A stretch of DNA of 64,000 nucleotides from Actinoplanes octamycinicus (GTDB lineage Bacteria; Actinomycetota; Actinomycetes; Mycobacteriales; Micromonosporaceae): the NCBI RefSeq assembly GCF_014205225.1, contig NZ_JACHNB010000001.1, positions 6,181,501 to 6,245,500 on the forward strand, read 5' to 3'. The notes beneath the pieces were generated by a model. The model ran no database searches. It saw nothing but the letters and a program-made list of their open reading frames with translations, and had not been told where the DNA came from. A program made the position numbers and the translations under genes. Positions 25,025-32,712 of this stretch are shown in pieces. Within the stretch, counting starts at the first letter, position 1. Each line of letters opens with the position of its first letter.

Positions 25025-25053
25025 TTGACCGGCTCTGAAAGAACTTGCAGAGT
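25025..25053 (+). promoter_or_regulatory. Candidate promoter of the DUF6209-like gene overlapped by CTTGCAG
   Basis: TTGACC (25025-25030) and CAGAGT (25048-25053) are spaced by 17 bases, about 60 bases before the start at 25113. The CTTGCAG heptamer at 25044-25050 covers the -10 region, where a repressor would block polymerase. The -10 match is weak. Confidence 0.4.
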
Positions 25054-25112
25054 CTGGTGTGGCGTCGCGGGGAGCGCGGCGCCTCCACCGCGATCTGCGA
25101 GAAGGAAAAGCG

Positions 25113-25937
25113 ATGCAACGCACCCCTGGGAACACCCTGAGACGGCCGACCCTGGCAGCTGCCGCCCGCATCCTCGTCCTGAGCACGGCCGCGCTGCTCG
25201 CCCTGGCCACACCGGCCGCCGCGGCCACCACCGCCGGCACGCCCGTGCTGCGCTTCGCCGCCGACGGCACCGACCGGGTCGACGGGACCCTGGAGGCCGG
25301 CCGGTCCGTCCTGGTCGACTACGACCTGGCGCGGCTCGCGCAGTGCCGCAACCAGTACGCCGGCGGCGACGCCTGGGCGATCGGCGTCTACTACCGGATC
25401 GACGGCGGCCCGATCGCCACCCAGCCGGTCAGCCGGCTCGACGAGAACCGGCACAACGTCAAGGCGCCGGTCCCCATCGACCTGCCGCTCGGCGCGCACG
25501 ACCTGGAGCTGTGGTTCCACGCCGGCGACCGGGCCGGCTGCAGCGAATACGACTCCCGCTCGGGCGCGAACTACCACTACGCGATCGAGCAGCCGGCCGT
25601 CGCCACCTTCCGCGCCGACTGGTCCGAATCGGTCAGCGGCCCGATCCGCGCCGGGCACGGCCTGGCCATCCGGTACGACCTCGCCCGCCTCCCGCAGTGC
25701 CGCGAGACCTACAACGGCATGCCCGCCTGGCGCATCGACGTCCACTACCGCTTCGACGGCGGCCCGGTCCAGTCCCAGGCGCTGACCGGCAGCAGTGGCG
25801 AACCGGTCCCGGCGACCGTCGACGTCGCACCCGGGAGCCGGCGGATCGAGCTCTGGTTCCAGGTCACCGGCCAGCGCAGCGGCTGCACCGCCTACGACTC
25901 CGACTTCGGCGCCAACTACGCGTACGCCGTCGCCTGA
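25113..25937 (+). CDS. Secreted protein with two DUF6209-like repeats
   Basis: This encodes 274 residues from an ATG preceded by GAAGGA. A signal peptide (1 to about 38, ending TPAAAATTA) is followed by two homologous halves. Half one has VLVDYDLARLAQCRNQYAGG, IGVYYRIDGGPI and LELWFHAGDRAGCSEYDS. Half two has LAIRYDLARLPQCRETYNG, IDVHYRFDGGPV and IELWFQVTGQRSGCTAYDS. Each carries a Cys pair and a beta-rich pattern that I associate with DUF6209. The function is unknown; it is probably an extracellular beta-sandwich. It is followed 21 bases later by another secreted repeat protein, likely one operon. Confidence 0.75.
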   Translation: MQRTPGNTLRRPTLAAAARILVLSTAALLALATPAAAATTAGTPVLRFAADGTDRVDGTLEAGRSVLVDYDLARLAQCRNQYAGGDAWAIGVYYRIDGGPIATQPVSRLDENRHNVKAPVPIDLPLGAHDLELWFHAGDRAGCSEYDSRSGANYHYAIEQPAVATFRADWSESVSGPIRAGHGLAIRYDLARLPQCRETYNGMPAWRIDVHYRFDGGPVQSQALTGSSGEPVPATVDVAPGSRRIELWFQVTGQRSGCTAYDSDFGANYAYAVA

Positions 25938-25958
25938 TACACCGGAAGGAACCTCACC

Positions 25959-26507
25959 ATGCGCACCCTCGTCCGACTGTTGTTCACCCTGCTGCTCGGC
26001 GCCGCCGCCGTGCTGGCCGTCACCGCCGCGCCCGCGTCGGCGTCACCGTTGCCGCCCCGGGAGCTGGGCGCCCCGAATCTGACCGGGTACTGCCAGGCGC
26101 AGGGTCACTCCGGCGCGTCGTTGTCCGGTGACACCGCCTACGACTGGCACTGCCGCACCGCGGACGGCCGGGACACCGACATCGCCCTCGACGCGGCCTG
26201 CCGCTGGACCTACGGCACCGACCTGGCGGTCGACCGGATCGGCGACTTCCACCAGCCGCGGAGCATCGTCTGCTGGCGGGTCCGCTCGGACATCGTGGCG
26301 CCCGACTTCGACCGGTACTGCCGGAGCCTGGGTGCGGACGGCGCGGCGCTGACCGGCGCCACCGTCTACGACTGGCAGTGCACCTCCGGCGGCTCACGGT
26401 CCGCGATCGACGTGCTGGCCGCCTGCCGGGAGACCACTTTCGGGTACGCCACCGTCGACCGGTTCGCCGACTTCCACGACGCCCGTTCCTGGCAGTGCCG
26501 GGTGTGA
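25959..26507 (+). CDS. Secreted Cys-rich protein with two tandem domains
   Basis: This encodes 182 residues from an ATG preceded by GGAAGGAACC. A signal peptide (1 to about 28) is followed by two roughly 65-residue copies sharing a pattern: YC near the start, a YDW-x-C tetrad, an AC pair, an R-x-x-DF motif and a final W-x-C. Copy one has TAYDWHC and DRIGDFH; copy two has TVYDWQC and DRFADFH. Four Cys per copy suggest two disulfides each. The unit is known to me only from actinomycete secreted hypothetical proteins. It ends 13 bases before a strong terminator. Confidence 0.7.
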   Translation: MRTLVRLLFTLLLGAAAVLAVTAAPASASPLPPRELGAPNLTGYCQAQGHSGASLSGDTAYDWHCRTADGRDTDIALDAACRWTYGTDLAVDRIGDFHQPRSIVCWRVRSDIVAPDFDRYCRSLGADGAALTGATVYDWQCTSGGSRSAIDVLAACRETTFGYATVDRFADFHDARSWQCRV

Positions 26508-26519
26508 CAGCGGACTGAG

Positions 26520-26556
26520 GCTTCGGTACGGCGGGCGCTCCCCGCCGTACCGAAGC
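26520..26556 (+). terminator. Strong hairpin terminator
   Basis: A 16-bp perfect stem (26520-26535 with 26541-26556) with loop CGCTC follows the stop at 26507. It can also serve the leftward gene ending at 26587. Confidence 0.9.
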
Positions 26557-26586
26557 TGTGTCGCCGGACCGCCCGGACCCATCGGC

Positions 26587-27423
26587 TCACCCCGCCAACC
26601 GCGGGGTTTCGGTGTTCGCGGCCTCGAACCGGCGCCGTGCGCCCGTCCGGCCCGGACGGATGTCGGGGGTCTGCGGCGGGAGCCGGATGTCAGGTGTCTG
26701 CGGTGGCGGCAGGAGGTCAGGTGTCTGCGCTGGCAGCAGGATCTCGGGTGTCTGCAGTGGGAGCAGGAGGTCAGGTGTCTGCCGTGGGAGCGGCACCTCA
26801 GCGATCTCCACCGTCATCTGGTCGCGCAGCGATCCGTGCAGGGTGGCGGCCAGCCCGGTGAGCCGCTCGATCTCGGCGAGGATGGCGGCCCGCTCGTCGG
26901 AGAGCCGGCTGATCGCCTGGTGGTGGCGGGCCCGGGCGTCGCTGTCGATGGTCGAGGCGAGCAACTGCGCCTCGACGGCGATCTTGTCGGCCTTCGCCCG
27001 GGCGGCATCGACCAGCGCGTCGGCCTCGCGCTCGGCGTCGCGGACGTGCGAGTCGGCGAACCGCTGCGCCAAGGTGACGAACGGTGAGGTGCCGGCCCGC
27101 GCCGCCGCCTCGCGGGCCTGACGCAGCGCGGCCTCGGTCTCCCGGGCCTGCTGCTCGGTGTGGGCCAGCTCGATCCGGTGCTGCTCCAGCCGCGCCACCA
27201 GGTCCTCGGCCGACGGCCTGCTGTGGCGCAACTGCTCGCGCATGTCCCGGTTCTCGGTCTGCAGGCGGGTGAACTCCCGCTCCACCTCGGTCAGGAATGC
27301 GTCGACCGCGTCGCCGTCGTAGCTTCGCCGCCGAGAGGGCGCGGGGCGGAAAACCGCGTCGCGGATCCGCGAGGAGGTAAATAAAGCTTTCTTTTCATTC
27401 GGGTCGGTGCTGGAACTCGTCAT
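26587..27423 (-). CDS. DivIVA-like coiled-coil protein with QTPD repeat tail
   Basis: This encodes 278 residues from ATG 27423 (a GTG at 27477 is the alternative). The N-terminus has FTSSRIRDAVFRPAPSRRRS, then YDGDAVDAFLTEVEREFTRL, a DivIVA-type crossed-helix start that in Wag31-like proteins binds curved membrane. A long coiled coil follows (about 75-210). The C-terminal about 60 residues hold five to six copies of a nine-residue LPxQTPDxx unit. DivIVA proteins organise polar growth in actinobacteria; this looks like an accessory paralogue rather than the essential one. There is no cell-division operon nearby. Confidence 0.75.
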   Translation of the reverse strand: MTSSSTDPNEKKALFTSSRIRDAVFRPAPSRRRSYDGDAVDAFLTEVEREFTRLQTENRDMREQLRHSRPSAEDLVARLEQHRIELAHTEQQARETEAALRQAREAAARAGTSPFVTLAQRFADSHVRDAEREADALVDAARAKADKIAVEAQLLASTIDSDARARHHQAISRLSDERAAILAEIERLTGLAATLHGSLRDQMTVEIAEVPLPRQTPDLLLPLQTPEILLPAQTPDLLPPPQTPDIRLPPQTPDIRPGRTGARRRFEAANTETPRLAG

Positions 27424-27700
27424 AGCGGTGGCACCGTCTGCAAAATGGTCACCATTCCCCGATCGTGCGGCTGTCACCTGGCACTACGCGGTGGCCGGAC
27501 GGTCGGATCAACCGACCCTTTCTTAATCGACCTACCTTGGTGTGATCGCTCACATCGCAGCTATCGACGTTGATGGAATAGTGGCGGACCGCGGTCGGAT
27601 GATGGATATCTCACTTTGACGGTTCTCCGGCCATGTGCATTAATCAAGGCCCTCTCCGCCGAGACACCGATCTGGGGCCGACCTTGTTCGAGTACGCATC

Positions 27701-28342
27701 GTGACGCCCGCCGGCGATCCACCGCCCCGGCCGCGCCTGCGCGCCGGCCGATGGGTGCCCGACATGTCCGGACGACCCCGCCCGCTGTCGCGGCGCCGGC
27801 GTCGCCTGATCGTCGCCGGCGTCCTCGGCGCCTCCTCCGCGCTGGCCGCCGCGGTGCTGCTGCTGCAGCCGCGGATCCAGCTGGTCACGTCCTTCGCCGG
27901 CGTGACCCTGCCGCCCGCGACCCACCCCGGCCGGCTCCCCACCTACTCGTTCGCCCCGTCGCCGGCCGCACCGGCCAGTGGCACCGCCACCCGGCAGCGG
28001 CAGTCCCCGCCGCATCGCACCTCCACCACCTCGCCGCCGGCCAGCACCGGACCGGTGCCGGTCCAGGTCACCGTCCTTTCGGCCCGCAGCGAGGGCCGGG
28101 TGCGGTCGCTGGACGACGAGCGGAGCACCGAGATCCAGTTCGTCAACGACCGGGACGAGCCGGTCGTCATCTACTGGCTCGACTACCGCGGGACCCGGGA
28201 GCGGTACGCCGTGCTCGGCAGCGGGAAGACGCGCCAGCAGCCGACCTTCGTCAGCCACCCGTGGGTGATCACCGACCTCACCGGGCGCGCCCTGACCATC
28301 TTCCTGCCCGCCAGCCGGCCCGCCCGGGCGACCATCACCTGA
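27701..28342 (+). CDS. Membrane-anchored protein with VHL-beta-like domain
   Basis: This encodes 213 residues from a GTG at 27701 (an ATG at 27764 is possible). A basic N-terminus, one transmembrane helix (about 36-56) and a Pro/Ser/Thr linker lead to a C-terminal beta domain (about 140-210): TEIQFVNDRDEPVVIYWLDY, RGTRERYAVLGSGKTRQQPT, then HPWVITDLTGRALTIFLP. That pattern (F-x-N, V-x-W-L-D-Y-x-G, Y-x-x-L, Q-x-T-F-x-x-H-P-W) matches the von Hippel-Lindau beta domain. Human VHL uses this fold to bind hydroxyproline; what the bacterial domain binds outside the cell is unknown. Confidence 0.72.
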   Translation: MTPAGDPPPRPRLRAGRWVPDMSGRPRPLSRRRRRLIVAGVLGASSALAAAVLLLQPRIQLVTSFAGVTLPPATHPGRLPTYSFAPSPAAPASGTATRQRQSPPHRTSTTSPPASTGPVPVQVTVLSARSEGRVRSLDDERSTEIQFVNDRDEPVVIYWLDYRGTRERYAVLGSGKTRQQPTFVSHPWVITDLTGRALTIFLPASRPARATIT

Positions 28343-28345
28343 TCC

Positions 28346-29098
28346 TCAGCGGGCGCCGTCGACCGGCCGCACCTCGGCGAGCCGCCGCTTCGCGTAGTCG
28401 TCGTCCCAGCAGACCGCGGCCTCCCAGGCGGCCGACGCCTGAGAGGCGATGTCGTAGGCGTCGTCGTCGAGGCCGGCGGCATTGCCGGGCAGCGCCAGGT
28501 CCAGGTCCGGGACGTCGGCGTGCGACTCGTCCCAGTCGATCAGCGCCACCCGGGCCGCGGTGATCCGGACGTTGCGCGGGTTCGGGTCGCCGTGCACCAC
28601 GCAGGCCGGGCGTCCGGCGAGCCGGGCCCACGCCGCGCGGCACCGCGCCACGCCCTCCGGAGGCATCGCGCCCAGGTCGATCCGCGTCCCGGTCTCCGCT
28701 CGCAGCAGGTCGGCCGACGAGCGCCAGCCCGGGCGCTGCGGCCAGCCCCGGGTCACCTCGTGCAGCCGGCGCAGGGTGCCGGCCACCCGCCGCCAGTCGG
28801 CCGGGGTCTCGGGCGGCCCGCCCGCCAGATAGGTCATCACCACCAGGCCGTCGGTGAACAACCGGCCGTCCGTCGTGGGGATCGGCACCGGCACGGTCAG
28901 GCCGGCCCGGTCGAGATGCCGCAGCAGGCCGGTCTCCCAGGCGAGATCGGCGTCGCTGCGGGTGCCCAGCCGGGCGACCGCGAGCTGCCCGTTCACCCGC
29001 ACTCGCCAGACGTCGTTGGCGACACCGCCGGAGAGCGGCTCGATCCGGGCGGCGTCGTCACCCCACCGCTTCAGCGCCTCCCACCCCTCGGGCTTCAC
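28346..29098 (-). CDS. Aminoglycoside phosphotransferase-like kinase
   Basis: This encodes 250 residues. The start is a GTG at 29098 overlapping the TGA of the upstream AraC gene (GTGA), so translation is coupled. The N-lobe reads LSGGVANDVWRVRVNGQLAVARLG. The catalytic loop reads CVVHGDPNPRNVRI (Asp in HGD) and the metal site IDWDESHADVPDLDLA. This APH/choline-kinase fold phosphorylates small hydroxylated substrates. The substrate is unknown and resistance should not be assumed. The AraC partner presumably controls it. Confidence 0.87.
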   Translation of the reverse strand: MKPEGWEALKRWGDDAARIEPLSGGVANDVWRVRVNGQLAVARLGTRSDADLAWETGLLRHLDRAGLTVPVPIPTTDGRLFTDGLVVMTYLAGGPPETPADWRRVAGTLRRLHEVTRGWPQRPGWRSSADLLRAETGTRIDLGAMPPEGVARCRAAWARLAGRPACVVHGDPNPRNVRITAARVALIDWDESHADVPDLDLALPGNAAGLDDDAYDIASQASAAWEAAVCWDDDYAKRRLAEVRPVDGAR

Positions 29099-29871
29099 TG
29101 CGCTCGGACGTACTGCGCGGGCGGCACGCCGACCATGGCGGCGAAGTCGCGGGTCAGGTGGGCCTGGTCGCTGTAGCCCAGCTCGGCGGCGAGGGCGCCG
29201 AGGTCGAGGCGGGTACCGGCGGCGGCCCGGGCGGCCGCCTCGTGCAGGCGGTGGCGGCGGATCACCCACTTCGGGCTCACCCCGACGTAGGTGGCGAACA
29301 GCCGCTGGAGCTGGCGCATGGTGAGGTCGAAGGCGTCGGCCAGGTCGTCGACGCGGGTGATGCCGGGCTCGGCCGCGGTGCGGGCCACGACGGTGGCGGC
29401 CAGCTCCGCTGCCGGATCCGGCTCGTCGGGGGCCCGGGCGGCGAGGAAGTCGTTCATCGCGGTCACGGCGGCCTCGTCGTCGGCGGCGAGGATCGCGTCG
29501 GCGAGCGCCTGGCCGGGCGTACCGAAGATGTCCTCGATGGCGAGGAAGCGGCCGGTGATCGACGAGACCGGCGCGCGCAGGAAGGGATGGAAACCGCCGG
29601 GGTGGAAGCGCACGCCGAAGACACGGCCGGCGTCGTGCAGGGTCTCGGTGAAGCGTCCGCGCGGCACGCCGGCGACGCGGCACCGGCCGGGCTTGAAGGT
29701 CATGTTGACCGCCGGGTACGGCAGCACCTGCTGCTCGTAGGGTGCCTGGCCGCGCAGGTCCCAGGTGACGGTCCAGTAGTGCGCCACGAACGGCCGCAGC
29801 GCCGGGGCGGCGGCGGGTGCGCCGAACCGGAACTTCTGCTGGCCCGCACGGGGATGGAGAATCGCCGGCAC
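29095..29871 (-). CDS. AraC-family regulator with DUF6597-like sensor
   Basis: This encodes 258 residues. The N-terminal sensor (about 20-125: LRPFVAHYWTVTWDLRGQAP, FGVRFHPGGFHPFL) resembles the DUF6597 domain found in AraC proteins that pair with DinB, phosphotransferase or dihydrofolate reductase-like genes. The double helix-turn-helix at the end has VDDLADAFDLTMRQLQRLFATYVGVSPKWVI, split over its two helices, and LGALAAELGYSDQAHLTRDF. It is co-translated with the phosphotransferase. A second regulator of this class is encoded at 39392-40231. Confidence 0.87.
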   Translation of the reverse strand: MPAILHPRAGQQKFRFGAPAAAPALRPFVAHYWTVTWDLRGQAPYEQQVLPYPAVNMTFKPGRCRVAGVPRGRFTETLHDAGRVFGVRFHPGGFHPFLRAPVSSITGRFLAIEDIFGTPGQALADAILAADDEAAVTAMNDFLAARAPDEPDPAAELAATVVARTAAEPGITRVDDLADAFDLTMRQLQRLFATYVGVSPKWVIRRHRLHEAAARAAAGTRLDLGALAAELGYSDQAHLTRDFAAMVGVPPAQYVRAQ

Positions 29872-29947
29872 GGACGAAGGCTAACCGAGTCGCGGCCCGT
29901 CGTGTTTGTTCAAGACCGCCCGGCGCTCGTGTCCTAGCCTGCCCTTC

Positions 29948-30517
29948 ATGCAGCTCAACACTCTCCTGGACCGGTCCATCATCGACGCGGCGGCCGTCGT
30001 GCACGGCGTCGAGCCGGACCAGCTCGACGGCCCGACCCCGTGCGCCGAGTGGGATGTGCGGGCGCTGACCAACCATCTCCTGCAGGTGACGTCGGCGCTG
30101 CACCTGGCCGGCGTGCGGCGGTCCGTGCCCGAGGACGTGTGGGCGCGTGACCTGATCGGCGAGGGGTGGGCGGAGCGCTTCGACGACGAGGGCCGGGCCG
30201 CCGCGGCCGCGTGGGGGCGGGCGGGCGCGTGGGACGGCACGGTGGTGATGGCCGGGGCGGCGGTGCCGGCCCCGATGATCGCCATGATGTTCGTCAGTGA
30301 CCTGGCGATTCACGGGTGGGACCTGGCCCGGGCGACCGGGCAGGACTACCGGTGCGACGACCAGGTGGCCGAGGCGACGCACCGGTTCCTCACCGACATG
30401 GGCGAGCAGGGCCGCCAGATGGGCATCTACGCCGCACCGGTGGACGTCGCCGGCCACGCCGCCGCCTTCGAGCGGGCCCTGGCGCTCAGCGGCCGCGACC
30501 CGCGCTGGAGCCGCTGA
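29948..30517 (+). CDS. DinB/maleylpyruvate isomerase-like metal-binding protein (TIGR03086 type)
   Basis: This encodes 189 residues. It opens MQLNTLLDRSIIDAAAVVHG and contains LDGPTPCAEWDVRALTNHLL, the helical metal-binding signature of the mycothiol-dependent maleylpyruvate isomerase/DinB superfamily (a His in the first NHLL motif). DLAIHGWDLARATGQDY provides the later HxWDLA motif of TIGR03086 proteins. It may be a mycothiol-dependent enzyme, but the reaction is unknown. The start is the ATG at 29948, and the AraC gene is divergent from it. Confidence 0.85.
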   Translation: MQLNTLLDRSIIDAAAVVHGVEPDQLDGPTPCAEWDVRALTNHLLQVTSALHLAGVRRSVPEDVWARDLIGEGWAERFDDEGRAAAAAWGRAGAWDGTVVMAGAAVPAPMIAMMFVSDLAIHGWDLARATGQDYRCDDQVAEATHRFLTDMGEQGRQMGIYAAPVDVAGHAAAFERALALSGRDPRWSR

Positions 30518-30890
30518 GCGCTGTCCCGCCGGTCCGAGCGTCGTCCTGCCGAGAACAGTGCGCCCGGTCTTCAGTCCCCTTCGATCTGCGACCGGCGAGG
30601 ACCGCCGGCGGATCGTCGTGCAGCGGCCTCCAGCCCAGGTCCTGGTGCGCGCGGGCGGAGCTGAGCCGCTGGTCGAGCGCGAACGCGTCGGCGATCGGGC
30701 CCATCTGCTCGCGGGCCCGCTCGAGGGTGATCGAGATCGTGGACCCGTCGCCGAGCACGTCGGCGACCTCGCGGGCGGTCGGCCCGACGCCACCCGCGCC
30801 CAGGTGCACCGTGCCGGCGCGGGCATTCAACGCGGCCGCGTACAAGGTGGCGACGTCGTCGACGTGGACACTGCCTTCACGCTCAGCTTG
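30486..30890 (-). pseudogene. C-terminal remnant of an SDR/NAD-dependent epimerase
   Basis: The frame after an in-frame stop at 30891 reads GSVHVDDVATLYAAALNARA, then TAREVADVLGDG, REQMGPIADAFALDQRLSSA and DLGWRPLHDDP. This is the last third of atypical SDR epimerase/dehydratase proteins (VHVDD, G-W-x-P close to the end). The Rossmann GxxGxxG half and the catalytic YxxxK are missing, so it cannot be functional. The reading then runs into the adjacent convergent gene. It suggests truncation by a deletion or insertion at about 30890. Confidence 0.65.
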
Positions 30891-31043
30891 TCATTTAACC
30901 CGTGCGGCGGGGTTTTGTGCCTTCTTGTGGTGGGTCGGCCGTTGATGGGCCTGGCCGGTGACCAGGATGAGTCCCAGGTCGTGGCGGATAGCAGACTGTC
31001 GGTTGCGGAACCGCGCGGACGTCCGGGACCAGGGTGGCTGGGT
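30891..31043 (-). other. Short minus-strand frame, possible transposase tail
   Basis: A 50-residue frame ending exactly at the epimerase remnant reads RFRNRQSAIRHDLGLILVTG, then THHKKAQNPAARVK and a stop. The basic, natural-looking composition and its place at the truncation point suggest the C-terminal end of a decayed mobile-element protein. No catalytic motif is present and I cannot name the family. Confidence 0.25.
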
Positions 31044-31047
31044 TTAG

Positions 31048-31362
31048 GTGCACGCGCTGGTGAGAGGCGTTGCCGTCGATGCCCTGTGCGGACCACAGGT
31101 CTCAGTGGCCGGCACGCCATTGGTCGGCAGGACGCCATCGGCGCTGGAGCAGTGGTTGATCGATCGTGCCGAGACGAGGCCGCTTGAGACCGAACTGGTC
31201 TATATGAGCGCGGGCGTGCCCGGCTCGGAGTCTTTAGGCGTAACCATCAATGTGCAACGGGACGGCGACCGGCTCTTGACTCGGCCGGTCTTCTACCCCA
31301 CCGAGGCGCTTGATGATCTATCCCACTGGCTGCCGGAAGATGCCTGGGTTATCCACGATTGA
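31048..31362 (+). CDS. Hypothetical protein, possibly an immunity-type protein
   Basis: This encodes 104 residues from a GTG at 31048. TPSALEQWLIDRAETRPLET, LVYMSAGVPGSESLGVTINV and RPVFYPTEALDDLSHWLPED give a compact alpha/beta pattern with no enzyme motif. Base composition is somewhat lower in GC than its neighbours. Together with the next gene (SUKH-like), the truncated epimerase and the lack of a toxin gene, it may be an orphan immunity protein of a polymorphic toxin system. That is inference. Confidence 0.5.
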   Translation: MHALVRGVAVDALCGPQVSVAGTPLVGRTPSALEQWLIDRAETRPLETELVYMSAGVPGSESLGVTINVQRDGDRLLTRPVFYPTEALDDLSHWLPEDAWVIHD

Positions 31363-31554
31363 CTCGAAGATTCACAGCGCTTCGAACATCCGCTTCTGCC
31401 GCTGTCCGCGCTCGGACCTGTCGCCGCTGGCGCGCCCGGCGGTCGGCTGTGACGCCCCGGCACCTTGTCGTGCCGATGAGCGGATGTTCCGCGGCGATCA
31501 GTGCCGCACTGCGCTGCTTGTGACGGTGGACCGGGGCCGGCAAGATCATTCGGT

Positions 31555-32328
31555 GTGGGTTTTCTCGACCGGTATCTCAGTGGCGATCGTGAGCGGGTAT
31601 GGGCGGAACTGCGAGCACTCGGGCTGATCGAGCGTGGCCATGCACAGTACGACGATGCCCGTGCCGTCGCTGCGGAGACGATGCGGCGGGTACGTGGAAA
31701 CGTCGAGATGGTGCGGACACGCCTGATCGACGCTGGGTATGAGCTGGTGGCGCAGGGCCGGGCTCACGTGCCGCCGGCTGCGGACGCCAGTGCACAACTG
31801 GACGCGTTCGAACGGAAGCATGGGTCGTTGCCGTTGTCTCTGCGGGCGTTCTACGAGTTCGTGGGCACGGTGAACTTCATGCAGTCGGCGAACCAGTTAG
31901 TCCAGTGGCATAAGCGGGAGGATGCACCCGAGCCGGTTGCCGAGGTCAGCTACGCCGGGGAGTACGACCCCTTGGTCGTCCAGTCTTTGCACCACGAGGA
32001 CGCGGAGTGGGATGACAGGCGGCGCAAGCATGCCTGGTACCTGGCTCCGGACGAGTGCCATAAGGCCAACTACAGCGGCGGCATGAACTATCACGTCCTA
32101 CTGCCCGACAACGGTGCCGACTTCCGGATCTACGGGATCTGTAACGAGGAGGACCGGTTCGGTGACTGGTTTGTCGACTACCTCCGGGAGACGTTCCGTG
32201 GCGGCGGCTTCCGCGGCGGCATCGCGATCGACGAGGACGAGGTTGTCGGGCGGGAACTTCCAGATCTCGCGTTCACCCGCCAGCTCGCCGTGGGACTTGA
32301 GGAGATCGGCGACGAGCGAAACGCCTGA
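31555..32328 (+). CDS. SMI1/KNR4 (SUKH)-like protein
   Basis: This encodes 257 residues from a GTG at 31555. After a helical N-terminus, LDAFERKHGSLPLSLRAFYE, then FVGTVNF, matches the SUKH pattern (helix with FE, LP, then an F-x-x-x-x-G loop). Later segments include AWYLAPDECHKANYSGGMNY and FVDYLRETFRGGGF. SUKH proteins are frequent immunity proteins against contact-dependent or polymorphic toxins. No toxin is next to it, so its role could also be domesticated. Codon use is less GC-biased than in flanking genes, suggesting acquisition. Confidence 0.6.
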   Translation: MGFLDRYLSGDRERVWAELRALGLIERGHAQYDDARAVAAETMRRVRGNVEMVRTRLIDAGYELVAQGRAHVPPAADASAQLDAFERKHGSLPLSLRAFYEFVGTVNFMQSANQLVQWHKREDAPEPVAEVSYAGEYDPLVVQSLHHEDAEWDDRRRKHAWYLAPDECHKANYSGGMNYHVLLPDNGADFRIYGICNEEDRFGDWFVDYLRETFRGGGFRGGIAIDEDEVVGRELPDLAFTRQLAVGLEEIGDERNA

Positions 32329-32712
32329 GGGATGATCACCCTTCGGTACGCTACGGCGGGGTTCGTCGACATCCGGATCTAGCCGCGATCAGGGCGTCGA
32401 TCCGAGTTCTGGGCGCGGCTGCCACGGTTGCCGTCGGACGCTCGGGTCATGATGGCGAGTGCTGACGAGGTCGGTGGCCGGTCGACCGATGCTGGTGCAG
32501 GCCGGTCTGTCGCTGGTCAAGACATTGGTCTGCCGATGAGCGGATGCGACCGTGGCCGAACGGACGTGCCAGTCTCCTTACGACTTTGCTTACGTGTTGG
32601 TGACCAGAACTCGCAGGGTCCGGCCGCTGAACGCCGGCCCGAGACGGTGCTGTGCGGTGGCGCGGCGAAGACTGCCAACGCCTGGACTGCCGCATACAAG
32701 GGAGGCACCAGG
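32329..32712. other. 384-base region without a supported gene
   Basis: No frame here has a domain or good start signal. It contains a copy of the 16-mer TGCCGATGAGCGGATG (32531-32546) also present at 31471-31486, perhaps a trace of local duplication or a lost element. GC content is slightly lower than average. The end provides the GGAGG ribosome site of the next gene. Confidence 0.4.

Noticed and set aside
28346..29098. Antibiotic resistance gene
   Set aside because: The fold is APH-like but family members phosphorylate many small molecules; nothing here points to an aminoglycoside substrate.
30891..31043. A named insertion sequence at the epimerase truncation
   Set aside because: Only a 50-residue basic frame is present, with no catalytic residues, terminal inverted repeats or target duplication visible; kept as a weak possibility only.
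31471..32546. 16-mer TGCCGATGAGCGGATG at 31471 and 32531 as an attachment-site pair
   Set aside because: No integrase, no tRNA gene and no other matching ends; more likely a small local repeat or coincidence.
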